NCBI RefSeq assembly: GCF_002195995.1
Contig: NZ_NHON01000006.1
Location: forward strand, 76,955 to 129,747
Source: Inquilinus limosus
GTDB taxonomy: Bacteria; Pseudomonadota; Alphaproteobacteria; DSM-16000; Inquilinaceae
Direction of reading: 5' to 3'
Length of the DNA stretch: 52,793 nt
In this document: one piece after another, positions 28,742 to 37,192 of the stretch
Numbering within the stretch: the first letter of the stretch is position 1
Layout of the letters: each line of letters begins with the position of its first letter
The notes under the pieces: model-generated
Database searches by the model: none
What the model was told of the DNA's origin: nothing
Seen by the model: only the letters and a program-made list of their open reading frames with translations
Made by a program: the position numbers and the translations under genes

Positions 28742-29371
28742 TCACGCCTCCGCCACGTCGCGGATGGCCGCAACGATGTTGGGATAGGCCGCGCAGCGGC
28801 AGATATTGCCGCTCATCCGCTCGCGGATCTCCGCATCGTCGAGCGTGACGGCAGCGGCGACATCGGCACTGGCATGGCTCGGCCAGCCGGCATCCACCTC
28901 GCCCAGCATGCCGATGGCGGAGCAGATCTGCCCGGGCGTGCAATAGCCGCATTGGAACGCGTCGCGGGCGACGAAGGCGGCCTGCATCGGATGCAGCGCA
29001 TCGCCCCGCGCCAGCCCCTCGATGGTGGCGATCTCGTCGCCCTCATGCATCACCGCCAGGGTGAGGCAGGCGTTGATGCGCCGGCCGTTCACCAGCACCG
29101 TGCAGGCGCCGCACTGGCCGTGGTCGCAGCCCTTCTTCGAGCCGGTCAGGCCGAGGGAGTTGCGCAGCGCGTCGAGCAGCGTCGCCCGCGTGTCCAGCTC
29201 GACCGCCCGTCCCTGCCCGTTGATCGACAGGCGCATCGTCGCCGTCCGGATCGGCGTGGGCGGCTGGGCGGCGGCGGGCGCCGCGGCGCCGGTGAAGACC
29301 AGGCTGGCCGCGGCGCCCGCCTCCAGCACGGAGCGGCGCGTCGGTCCGGTGTTGCCGTCGGCTGCGGCCAT
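28742..29371 (-). CDS. paoA: Aldehyde oxidoreductase [2Fe-2S] subunit with Tat signal (PaoA-like)
   Basis: The 209-residue protein has a Tat-type leader (TRRSVLEAG, hydrophobic stretch, AAAQ) so the folded complex is exported. Eight Cys bind two [2Fe-2S] clusters: C82, C87, C90, C102 (plant ferredoxin type) and C141, C144, C191, C193. It is the first gene of the leftward paoABC unit. PaoA carries the export signal for all three subunits in E. coli. The PaoD-type maturation chaperone is not adjacent. Confidence 0.92.
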   Translation of the reverse strand: MAAADGNTGPTRRSVLEAGAAASLVFTGAAAPAAAQPPTPIRTATMRLSINGQGRAVELDTRATLLDALRNSLGLTGSKKGCDHGQCGACTVLVNGRRINACLTLAVMHEGDEIATIEGLARGDALHPMQAAFVARDAFQCGYCTPGQICSAIGMLGEVDAGWPSHASADVAAAVTLDDAEIRERMSGNICRCAAYPNIVAAIRDVAEA

Positions 29372-29467
29372 GGAGCATCCCCCGTCTGCGGGACGAGACC
29401 AGTCTCGTCGATGCCGGTGAGGTGGGGGCCGCGCGGCCCGGCCGCTGTCAGAAAGCCGGCAGCATTG

Positions 29468-30346
29468 TCAGGATTCGGGAAGAATCCGCATCCGATAGCT
29501 CCGGGGGGAGGTGCCGCGCAGGCGCCGGAACGTCGCGGTGAAGTGGCTCTGGCTCGAGAAGCCGAGCCGGGCGGCGACGGTCCCGATCGGCAAAGCAGGG
29601 TCGCCGAGCATCGATTCGGCCCGGCGGATCCGCTCCTCCAGCACGAAGGCCCAGGGCGCGATTCCGGTCGTGGCCTTGAAGCGCCGGGCGAAGCTGTCGG
29701 CGCCCATGCCGGCAACCTCGGCCATGCCAGCCAGCGAGATGTCGTCGGCGATATGGGCATCGACATAGCCCCGGACCCGGGCCAGGGCGCGGCTGCCGAG
29801 CCGCCCGTGGCGCGGGGCCGGCGGCGGGTCGCCGTCCAGCGCCGCCAGCCGGAACGCCAACACGGCGACGAGATGCTCGAGATAGGCTGCATCGGGGCGG
29901 CAGCCGAGCGCGATCTCGGACTGCAGCGCGCCGATCAGAGAGCCGATCACGGCGTCGCTGCGATTCACCACGATCGGCAGACGCGCCAGGCGGCCGGCCT
30001 GATTCCAGGCAGGATCGATCCAGAGGGCCGAGTAGCGCAGATCGGCATCGCGGTAGACGCCGGTCCGCTCCGCCCCTGCCGGGACGAAGGTGAACACGCC
30101 CGGCCGGTCAGGGCCGTCGAACAGCAGCCGGCCCTCGGCCTGGACGCGGGTGCCCGCGGTGCGGCCGGCATCGGTCAGCACCAGCAGATGCCGCGGCGCG
30201 GACCACCGCATCTCCACCTCCCGGCATACCCAGCGCCGGCAGTCGTACAGCACCTGCGAGCCGAACCACGAAACCCGGCGCAGCCGGACCGTCGCATCCT
30301 CGCGGGCCTGGATCTGCCCGTGGCCGAACATGGGGCGGATCGACAT
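29468..30346 (-). CDS. AraC-family transcriptional regulator
   Basis: The 292-residue protein has a variable N-terminal sensing domain and a C-terminal AraC double HTH (about 190-290): DDISLAGMAEVAGMGADSFARRFKATTG and LPIGTVAARLGFSSQSHFTATFRRLRGTSPRSYR. The ATG at 30346 has GAGGTG ahead of it. It lies 96 bp upstream of paoA in the same direction, so it probably activates the aldehyde oxidoreductase genes, likely in response to an aldehyde or aromatic compound (inference). Divergent to pqiA across 310 bp. Confidence 0.9.
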   Translation of the reverse strand: MSIRPMFGHGQIQAREDATVRLRRVSWFGSQVLYDCRRWVCREVEMRWSAPRHLLVLTDAGRTAGTRVQAEGRLLFDGPDRPGVFTFVPAGAERTGVYRDADLRYSALWIDPAWNQAGRLARLPIVVNRSDAVIGSLIGALQSEIALGCRPDAAYLEHLVAVLAFRLAALDGDPPPAPRHGRLGSRALARVRGYVDAHIADDISLAGMAEVAGMGADSFARRFKATTGIAPWAFVLEERIRRAESMLGDPALPIGTVAARLGFSSQSHFTATFRRLRGTSPRSYRMRILPES

Positions 30347-30656
30347 GGCTGCACCTCGGCTCCGTTGCCACGCCGCCGCGATCGCCACAGCAATGCGGAA
30401 GCCATGCCGACGAGACGATGTGGGTCCCGGTGATGTGGTCCGTGACGGGCCGGATTGAACCCGGCAGCGTCAACCTGTCTCCGCAGGACATGCGCAGCGC
30501 CGTGCCCGGACACCAAGGCGGCCTTCGGTAGCGGCACCCGCCCGGAGACATCAATGCAAATCCTGAACGAATAGTTGTTTCGGGCGGGCGACAGATCTTG
30601 AATGGACCGGATATTGCCGGTACCTGAGGTTCACAGCAGGAAGCTGGAGACATTGT

Positions 30657-31964
30657 GTGCAGGGAAGACCACTCGACACGCCTGATAGTGGTCACATGTC
30701 GCCCAGCCCGGGGCCGGGCCTTTCAGCCAATGCCCCGCGCCTGATGGAATGCCACGAATGCGGGCTGGGGCATGCCGTGCCGGTGCTGCCGGACGGCACC
30801 GCCGCGCGCTGCATCCGCTGCGGCGCGACGCTGCACCGGTTCCGTGCCAGCTCGCTGGACCATGCCTTCGCCTATGCCTGCGCCGGGCTGGTGCTGTTCC
30901 TGATGGCGAACCTCCTGCCCTTCATCTCGCTGGAGATCTCCGGCCGGGTGCAGAGCGCCAGCCTGGTCACCGGGGTGGTCTCGCTGTACCGGCAGGGGCT
31001 GTGGGAGCTGGCGGCGGTGGTGGCGCTGACTATGTTCCTGGCCCCCGGCCTGCGGCTGGGCACGCTGGCCGTGGTGCTGGGCGGCCTGCGCCTGAGGCGG
31101 CCGCCGCGCTGGCTGCCGCGGCTGTACCGCTGGGCCGACCTGCTGGGCCCCTGGGCAATGATGGAGGTCTATCTCCTCGGCGTCTTCGTCGCCTATGTGA
31201 AGCTGATCGACCTCGCCACCGTCGTGGTCGGGCCCGGCCTCTATTCGGTCGGCGGGCTGATGCTGGCGATCATCGCCGCCGGCACCAGCCTGGACACCGA
31301 GACGGTGTGGCGGGCGTTCGAGCGCCGCGGCCTGGTGCCGGCCACCCCGACGGCCGCCCCGCGCCGGCCGACCGCGCTGTGCCATGGCTGCGGCCTGGTC
31401 TCGAACCTGCCGGCCGGGGGCCATGGTGCCTGCCCGCGCTGCGGCGCCGCGCTGCACCGACGGCGGCCGGACAGCCTGACCCGGACCTGGGCGCTGGTGG
31501 TGACCGCGATCATCCTCTACATCCCGGCCAACCTGTTCCCGGTGATGACCGTGATCTCGCTGGGCAGCGGCGCGCCGGACACGATCATCAGCGGGGTGAT
31601 CGAGCTGGCCGATTCCGGCATGTGGCCGCTGGCCGCGCTGGTGTTCTTCGCCTCGATCACCGTGCCGGTGCTGAAGCTGGCGGGGCTGATCTACCTGCTG
31701 GTCACGACCCAGCGCGGCGCCCGGGGCCAGCTGCGCAACCGGACCGTGATCTACCGCATCGTCGAGGCGGTCGGCCGCTGGTCGATGATCGACATCTTCA
31801 TGATCTCGATCCTGGTGGCGCTGGTCCAGCTCGGCCAGCTGGCGACGATCGAGCCCGGGATCGGCGCCGTCTCCTTCGCCGCGGTGGTGATCGTGACCAT
31901 GATCGCGGCCATGACGTTCGATCCGCGCCTGATCTGGGACGCGGCGGGGGAAAACCGTGACTGA
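30657..31964 (+). CDS. pqiA: Intermembrane transport protein PqiA
   Basis: The 435-residue protein is a tandem PqiA: two repeats, each with a Cys4 ribbon (CHECG...CIRCG at about 32-57; CHGCG...CPRCG at about 242-263) followed by four predicted membrane helices. PqiA sits in the inner membrane with the MCE protein PqiB and lipoprotein PqiC, moving lipids between membranes. I chose the GTG at 30657 because AGGAAGCTGGAG precedes it; an internal ATG at 30696 lacks a ribosome site. It overlaps pqiB by 8 bases. Confidence 0.92.
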   Translation: MQGRPLDTPDSGHMSPSPGPGLSANAPRLMECHECGLGHAVPVLPDGTAARCIRCGATLHRFRASSLDHAFAYACAGLVLFLMANLLPFISLEISGRVQSASLVTGVVSLYRQGLWELAAVVALTMFLAPGLRLGTLAVVLGGLRLRRPPRWLPRLYRWADLLGPWAMMEVYLLGVFVAYVKLIDLATVVVGPGLYSVGGLMLAIIAAGTSLDTETVWRAFERRGLVPATPTAAPRRPTALCHGCGLVSNLPAGGHGACPRCGAALHRRRPDSLTRTWALVVTAIILYIPANLFPVMTVISLGSGAPDTIISGVIELADSGMWPLAALVFFASITVPVLKLAGLIYLLVTTQRGARGQLRNRTVIYRIVEAVGRWSMIDIFMISILVALVQLGQLATIEPGIGAVSFAAVVIVTMIAAMTFDPRLIWDAAGENRD

Positions 31965-33648
31965 GACAGATGATCATCCCGGGCCGGCGGCCCCCGCCCC
32001 GCGCATCGACCGCAAGCGCCGGCTGACTCCGATCTGGCTGGTGCCGATCGTCGCGGCACTGGTCGGCGTCTATCTCGCCTGGATCACCTTCTCCGAGAAG
32101 GGGCCGACCATCACCATCAGCTTCCAGTCCGCGGACGGGCTGGAGGCCGGCAAGACCCTGATCAAGCACAAGGAGGTGGTGTTCGGCACGGTCAAGACCA
32201 TCGCCCTGTCCGAGGATCTGAGCCATGTCGAGGTGACCGCCGAGATGACCAGGGAGGCGACGGCGCATCTGCGCCAGGGCACGCGCTTCTGGGTGGTGCG
32301 GCCGCGCCTGTCGGCCTCGGGCGGGCTGACCGGCTTCTCGACCATCGTGTCCGGGGCGTTCATCGAGCTCGACCCCGGCCAGGGCGACAGCGAGCGCAGC
32401 TTCACCGGGCTGGAGGATCCGCCGGTGGTGCGGGCCGACGTGCCGGGCACCGAGTTCCTGCTGACCGCCGACCGGATCGGCTCGGTCGGCGCCGGGTCGC
32501 CGATCTATTTCCGCGACGTCCAGGTCGGCCAGGTGATGGGCTTCGATTCCTCGAACCTCGAGGCGGGCGTGACGATCCACGCCTTCATCCGCGCGCCGTT
32601 CGACCGCCAAGTCTACGCCGGGACGCGGTTCTGGAACGCGGCCGGCATCTCGCTGACCACCGGGCCGCAGGGGCTGAAGCTGCAGCTCGAATCCCTGCAG
32701 GCAGTGCTGGCCGGCGGCCTCGCCTTCGACACCCCGGCCACCGCCCGGACCGGCCAGCCGGCCAAGGCGGGCACCACCTTTCCGCTGTTCAAGGACCAGC
32801 AGAGCGTGGATGAGGCGCAGTACACGGTCCGCCTGCCCTATCTGGTGTATTTCAACGAATCGGTCGGCGGCCTGGCGCCGGGCGCCGCGGTCGAATGGCA
32901 TGGCCTCAAGGTCGGCCAGGTCACGGATATCCGGCTGCAATACGACGCCGCCGCGGGCCAGGCGCGCATCCCGGTGACGATCGAGGTCGAGCCGCAGCGG
33001 ATCGAGCTGGTTGGCACCGAGGAGAATTTCGGCAGCGGCGCCGTCGTCGCGGGGCTGGTCCGGCGCGGGCTGCGGGCGCAGCTGAAGACCGGCAACCTGA
33101 TCACCGGCCAGATGGTCGTCACCCTCGACATGTATCCCGACGCGGCGCCGGCGGAGCTGGGCACCGGCGACCGCTATCCGGTGATCCCGAGCATTCCCGG
33201 GCAGCTCGACAGCGCCATGCGGTCGATCAACGGCATCCTCGACAAGGTGTCGGCGCTGCCCCTCGACAAGCTGATCGACCAGGCCAACGCGACGCTGAAA
33301 TCCGTCGAGACGCTGGCCGCGGCGCCGGAGATCACGGAGTCGCTGCGCTCCCTGGCCGGCGCCCTGTCCTCCACCCAGCAGCTGCTGAGCCAGGCCAACA
33401 CCGATCTGGGCCCGGTGATCGAGAAGCTGCCGCCGCTGCTCGCCACGGCGCAGCAGGCGGTGCAGCGGCTCAGCGGCACGCTGGGCTCGATGAACCAGGG
33501 CTATGGCGCGGAGTCGACCTTCAAGCGCGACCTGACCCGGCTTATGAGCCAGGTCGAGGACACGTTGCGGTCGGTCCGCATCCTTTCCGACTATCTCGAG
33601 CAGCACCCCGAGGCGTTGATCCGGGGCAAGACCGGAGGGCTGGACTGA
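31957..33648 (+). CDS. pqiB: MCE-domain protein PqiB
   Basis: The 563-residue protein has one N-terminal membrane segment (LTPIWLVPIVAALVGVYLAW) and three MCE/MlaD domains (about 45-140, 155-225 and 285-390), then a long coiled region from about 410 to 540 rich in Leu and Ala heptads. PqiB hexamers form a needle-like tunnel across the periplasm. The GTG at 31957 has GGGGGA in front and lies inside the end of pqiA, a sign of coupled translation. Confidence 0.93.
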   Translation: MTETDDHPGPAAPAPRIDRKRRLTPIWLVPIVAALVGVYLAWITFSEKGPTITISFQSADGLEAGKTLIKHKEVVFGTVKTIALSEDLSHVEVTAEMTREATAHLRQGTRFWVVRPRLSASGGLTGFSTIVSGAFIELDPGQGDSERSFTGLEDPPVVRADVPGTEFLLTADRIGSVGAGSPIYFRDVQVGQVMGFDSSNLEAGVTIHAFIRAPFDRQVYAGTRFWNAAGISLTTGPQGLKLQLESLQAVLAGGLAFDTPATARTGQPAKAGTTFPLFKDQQSVDEAQYTVRLPYLVYFNESVGGLAPGAAVEWHGLKVGQVTDIRLQYDAAAGQARIPVTIEVEPQRIELVGTEENFGSGAVVAGLVRRGLRAQLKTGNLITGQMVVTLDMYPDAAPAELGTGDRYPVIPSIPGQLDSAMRSINGILDKVSALPLDKLIDQANATLKSVETLAAAPEITESLRSLAGALSSTQQLLSQANTDLGPVIEKLPPLLATAQQAVQRLSGTLGSMNQGYGAESTFKRDLTRLMSQVEDTLRSVRILSDYLEQHPEALIRGKTGGLD

Positions 33649-34253
33649 TGCGCGCTTTGCCCCTGCCCCGCCGCGGGCTCCTCGCCGGGCTCCTGGCCGC
33701 CGCGGCGCTGGCCGCCTGCTCATCGACGCCACCCAAGGTCTACACCCTGGCGACCGTGCCGGGCGCGGCCGTTGCGGGACGGCCGGTCACGGCCTCGGTG
33801 GCGGCGGTCGAGGTTCCGAAATATCTCGACCGGCCGCAGATCGTCCGGCGCTCCGGCACGGTCGAGCTCGGGGTCGAGGAGTTCGAGCGCTGGGGCGAGC
33901 CGCTGGCCAACATGGTGCAGCGGGTGCTGGCCGACGACCTGGCCGCCCGGCTGCCCGCGGGCTCGGTCGTCACCACCAGCCGGACGCTGTCCGGCGACGA
34001 GGCCCTGACGGTGGAGCTGGCGCTGGGCCGCTTCGACCCGGAGGCCGACGGCACGGTGGTGCTGGAGGCGCAGTGGCGGGTGCAGCGCAAGTCGGGCGGC
34101 CGGCCCCGGACCGAGACGGCGCGGATCACCCGCCGCCCGGCCGACGACAGCACCGCCGCCGAGGTCCGGACGATGAGCGACGCGCTCGGCGAGTTGGCCG
34201 ACCATATCGCACAGCAGATCCAGCTTCCGGCAGGCCGGTCAAAGCCGCGATAA
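33648..34253 (+). CDS. pqiC: ABC-type transport auxiliary lipoprotein PqiC
   Basis: The 201-residue protein has a lipoprotein signal with lipobox LAAC (Cys near residue 24) and the PqiC/YmbA domain: PKVYTLATVPG, VEVPKYLDRPQIV, ERWGEPLANMVQRVLADDLAARLP. It anchors in the outer membrane and caps PqiB. Its ATG overlaps the pqiB TGA by one base, with GGAGGG upstream. Confidence 0.93.
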   Translation: MRALPLPRRGLLAGLLAAAALAACSSTPPKVYTLATVPGAAVAGRPVTASVAAVEVPKYLDRPQIVRRSGTVELGVEEFERWGEPLANMVQRVLADDLAARLPAGSVVTTSRTLSGDEALTVELALGRFDPEADGTVVLEAQWRVQRKSGGRPRTETARITRRPADDSTAAEVRTMSDALGELADHIAQQIQLPAGRSKPR

Positions 34254-34302
34254 CGCCGTATCCGGCGCCGCTCCTGCTCCAGGCTCCGGCGCCAGGAAAA
34301 GA

Positions 34303-34331
34303 GGCCGGCCCGGTTGCGGTACGGGCCGGCC
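34303..34331. terminator. Hairpin after pqiC
   Basis: GGCCGGCCCG and CGGGCCGGCC form a 10-bp stem around a 9-base loop 49 bp after the pqiC stop. No T-run follows. The rest of the 264-bp gap to the rhamnose mutarotase shows no gene. Confidence 0.5.
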
Positions 34332-34517
34332 CTGAAGTGGAGCAATGGAGTCAGTCCGGCGAAGCCTTCGCCGGCCGCCCCGACGGGGTCGAGGCGGTAG
34401 TCGGAGTGTCATGGATCCGGCAGCGCACCGACACCCCCATTTGGGAGGTCTCCCACCGGATTTTCGCAGCGTGAAAGCCGCGGTTCACGGAGGCTTCACG
34501 ATGGCGCGGAGGGCGTT

Positions 34518-34847
34518 TCAATCGAGGTGGAAGACCTCCGGCATCATGGCCCACCACTCCCCCTCCTCGCGGGTCTCGAACGGTTCCTGGCACGGCGCGC
34601 ACAGCGCCCACCATTCCCGCGTCCTCGGATCGCCCGCCATCCGCGCCATGTCGGCGGCGAAATCAGCCCCGTGATACTCCCAGGTGCCGAACAGGATGTT
34701 CTCCGGCTGCTTCAGGAAGATCGAATAGTTGCGGATGTGGCAGGCGCTGATCATCGCCAGCACCTCGGGCCAGACGGCCTGGTGCAGCCGCAGATACTCC
34801 GCCACCGTATCCGGCTTCAGCCGGATGCACATGCCCATGCGCTGCAT
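34518..34847 (-). CDS. rhaM: L-rhamnose mutarotase
   Basis: The 109-residue protein matches RhaM: MGMCIRLKPDTVAEYLRLHQAVWPEVLAMI, IRNYSIFLKQPENILFGTWEYHG and the C-terminal EWWAMMPEVFHLD. RhaM interconverts alpha and beta anomers of L-rhamnose; His, Tyr and the paired Trp residues are the expected active-site residues. The ATG at 34847 has GAGGACAGGG before it. No other rhamnose genes are in the window, so it is an orphan, and a related sugar could be its substrate. Confidence 0.9.
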   Translation of the reverse strand: MQRMGMCIRLKPDTVAEYLRLHQAVWPEVLAMISACHIRNYSIFLKQPENILFGTWEYHGADFAADMARMAGDPRTREWWALCAPCQEPFETREEGEWWAMMPEVFHLD

Positions 34848-34870
34848 CACCCTGTCCTCGTCCTATCTTC

Positions 34871-35015
34871 AGAGACCGTTTCGAAATGCGCTGGCGTGAG
34901 TCGGCTGGTGGTGGTTTCGAGAACCGGAGCGCAGCGGACGTTCAAGTCCGTGAGCACCGGAAGCGGAGAAACCGCCATCAGACGGCCACGCCAGTAGCAT
35001 TTCCAAACGGTCTCT
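34871..35015. repeat. 145-bp imperfect palindromic element
   Basis: The ends AGAGACCGTTT (34871-34881) and AAACGGTCTCT (35005-35015) are perfect inverted repeats, and pairing continues inward (GAAATGC.CTGGCGTG with CACGCCAG..GCATTTC). Inside are further stems, including CGGAC-GTTCAA-GTCCG. It has no coding content, lies between rhaM and the DUF2252 gene, and its last base overlaps the DUF2252 stop codon. It looks like a miniature inverted-repeat element or a large structured extragenic repeat. Confidence 0.75.
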
Positions 35016-36085
35016 CAGCGCCGGGCCCGCCACGCCACCCGGTCCTGCCGCGTCGCCTCGGCGACCCTGCCGGCGGCGTCGCGCAGCCAGGCCGGCTTCC
35101 GCGCCTCGAGATCCTCGGCGATGGCGCGGGCGCGGGAGCGGCGGGCGGAGTGCAGATTGGCCAGCTCCGCCCCCATCGCCGTCAGCAGCCGCCGCATCAG
35201 GCCGGGATCGGCCAGCGCCGGGAAATCGAGCTTGCGGCTGTTCGGCGCCAGCCGGCGGACGACGATGCCCTTGCGCGGCTTCAGCCAGGGATCGGCGATC
35301 CGGTATTTGCTGAAGGCGATCTCGGCGAAACGCATCTTGCGGTCGCCGCCCTGGATCAGCGACCAGGCCGAGGGCAGCAGCGGCTTGGCCTCGCGCGCCA
35401 CCGGCCCGCCATGCCAGTCGGCCAGCCCGACCCAGCGCGGTCGCCCGAGGCTGCCGAGCCCCGCCACCCGCCGGACGGTGACCACCGCCAGATCCGAATC
35501 CGGCATGGCGGCGGCCAGCACCTCGCGATAGGCCCGCGGCGCCGAGGCGTGCGGCAGCTGCTCCAGCGCCGACCAGAACCGCTCGCGCTCCTCGTCGCTG
35601 GCCAGCACCAGGTCGCGCAGCCAGAGATGCCGCCGCTCCAGCACGAAGGCAGCCGGCGCCCGCAGCCCCTCGACATAGCCGCCGAGGATGGCGGCGGAGA
35701 TCTCGTCGAGCGCGACCGAGCGGTCGCGGCCCCGTGCGAGCAGGGCGCTGGCCGCCAGGCGGACGAGGTCGAGGGCGTAAGGCGTCTCCGCCGCCTCGTC
35801 GAAATCGTTCACGCCCCAGATCAGCCGCCCCTCGGCATCGCGCCACAGCCCGAAATTGCCGATATGGGCGTCGCCCACCGAGACGACGCGCGGCGCGCCC
35901 ATCAGGCCGGGGCACAGCTCATGCGCGGTCTCGGCCCAGCGGAAGCAGGTGGCGCGCAGGAAGAGGAAATCGCTCTCCTCCATCCTGCGGTGCTTGCGGT
36001 CGAGATCGGCCTGCACGAGCTGACGGCCGAGCTGCTCCTCGAGCCAGACCTCGTAGCGCTTGACCGACGCTGTGATCGACCCCAT
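35015..36085 (-). CDS. DUF2252 family protein (kinase-like fold)
   Basis: The 356-residue protein matches DUF2252: VSVGDAHIGNFGLWRD and WGVNDFDEAAETPYALDLVRLAAS, which resemble the catalytic HxDxxxxN/DFD parts of aminoglycoside-phosphotransferase-like kinases, plus SKYRIADPWLKPRKGIVVRRL. Members are of unknown function. The start at 36085 gives the usual N-terminus. It lies 69 bp before fdsD on the same strand and may or may not share the fds transcript. Confidence 0.85.
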   Translation of the reverse strand: MGSITASVKRYEVWLEEQLGRQLVQADLDRKHRRMEESDFLFLRATCFRWAETAHELCPGLMGAPRVVSVGDAHIGNFGLWRDAEGRLIWGVNDFDEAAETPYALDLVRLAASALLARGRDRSVALDEISAAILGGYVEGLRAPAAFVLERRHLWLRDLVLASDEERERFWSALEQLPHASAPRAYREVLAAAMPDSDLAVVTVRRVAGLGSLGRPRWVGLADWHGGPVAREAKPLLPSAWSLIQGGDRKMRFAEIAFSKYRIADPWLKPRKGIVVRRLAPNSRKLDFPALADPGLMRRLLTAMGAELANLHSARRSRARAIAEDLEARKPAWLRDAAGRVAEATRQDRVAWRARR

Positions 36086-36153
36086 GCGGACCCCGGCTTT
36101 GCCCGGCCGACATCATAATCGGCCACAGCCCGTCGTCCACCCGGGTCGCGCGG

Positions 36154-36369
36154 TCAGCCCGGAAGGGTCTCGACCGCCTGCACCACCAGCGGGTTCAGCT
36201 CGGCGTTCTTGGCCGCCACCTCGGCACGGATCTGGGCCTTCATCCGCGGCTCCCAGAAATCCTTGATGTGCTTGCGCACGCCGGCCACCGCCTCGTCCTG
36301 AGGATAGGAGGCGAAGAAGGTGGCGATCTGGTTCGCCATGCGGATGATCTTGTCGGCGCTGCCGCTCAT
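36154..36369 (-). CDS. fdsD: NAD-linked formate dehydrogenase delta subunit
   Basis: The 71-residue protein (DKIIRMANQIATFFASYP, HIKDFWEPRMKAQI, ELNPLVVQAV) matches FdsD, a small subunit required for full formate dehydrogenase activity. Its ATG overlaps the fdhD stop by four bases (ATGA). It is the last gene of fdsGBACD. Confidence 0.93.
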   Translation of the reverse strand: MSGSADKIIRMANQIATFFASYPQDEAVAGVRKHIKDFWEPRMKAQIRAEVAAKNAELNPLVVQAVETLPG

Positions 36370-37190
36370 GCTTCGACCTTGACTGGGAGCAAGGGAGAGA
36401 AATCGGTGTAGGCGGTCATGGCATCGCGGCGGGCGAAGGCCACCAGGGTGACGCCGGCCGCCTTGGCCGTGTCGATCGCCAGCGTCGTCGGCGCCGAGAT
36501 CGCGACCAGGACCGGGATCCCGGCCGCGGCCGTCTTCTGCACCATCTCGAAGCTGCAGCGGCTGGTGATCACGCAGATCCCCTGCCCCGCATCGATGCCG
36601 GCGCGGGCCAGGGCGCCCACCAGCTTATCGAGTGCGTTGTGCCGGCCGACATCCTCGCGCACCAGCCGGATCCGGCCCTCGCGGTCGGCCCAGGCGGCGG
36701 CGTGGACGGCGCCGGTGCGGCTGCGGATGTCCTGCATCCCATCGAGGTCATGCAGCGCCCGGCGGATCGCCACCAGCTCGACCTCGATCGGCTTCGGCGC
36801 GCGGCGCTTGCGGCCGTGCAGGGTGTCGAGGTCGCTGGTGCCGCAGATGCCGCAGCCGGTGCGGCCGGTGATGTTCCGCACCTTCTGCAGCATCTGGGAG
36901 AACTGCGCGCCGCGCAGCGCCATCCGCACCTCGACGCCGCGCTCCTCGTCGCCCGTGACCGCCTCGACCGTCAGGTCGGACGGCGCGTCGGCCAGGCCTT
37001 CGGTCAGGCTGAAGCCGAGGGCGAAGTCCTTGAGATCCGCCGGCGACGCCATCATCACGGCATAGGACAGGCCGTTATAGATCAACGCCACCGGCACCTC
37101 GGCCGCGACCACCTCCTCCACCGGCTCGACCCGGTCGTCCCGGGTCAGCCGCCGGGCCGGCAGGCGCAGATCGGTGGGAGGCAGGGCCAT
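36366..37190 (-). CDS. fdhD: Formate dehydrogenase sulfurtransferase FdhD (FdsC)
   Basis: The 274-residue protein has the FdhD active-site pair CGICGTSD (C113, C116), VPVALIYNGLSYAVMMASPADLKDFALGFSLTEG and the C-terminal cofactor-binding segment GIPVLVAISAPTTLAIDTAKA. It hands sulfur from a cysteine desulfurase to the Mo cofactor before insertion into FdsA. Placed directly after fdsA (2-base gap), where Cupriavidus-type operons call it fdsC. Confidence 0.95.
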   Translation of the reverse strand: MALPPTDLRLPARRLTRDDRVEPVEEVVAAEVPVALIYNGLSYAVMMASPADLKDFALGFSLTEGLADAPSDLTVEAVTGDEERGVEVRMALRGAQFSQMLQKVRNITGRTGCGICGTSDLDTLHGRKRRAPKPIEVELVAIRRALHDLDGMQDIRSRTGAVHAAAWADREGRIRLVREDVGRHNALDKLVGALARAGIDAGQGICVITSRCSFEMVQKTAAAGIPVLVAISAPTTLAIDTAKAAGVTLVAFARRDAMTAYTDFSPLLPVKVEA

Positions 37191-37192
37191 GG

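Noticed and set aside
34345-34674. A plus-strand open frame between pqiC and rhaM
   Set aside because: It overlaps rhaM on the other strand, lacks a ribosome site and has no domain-like features.
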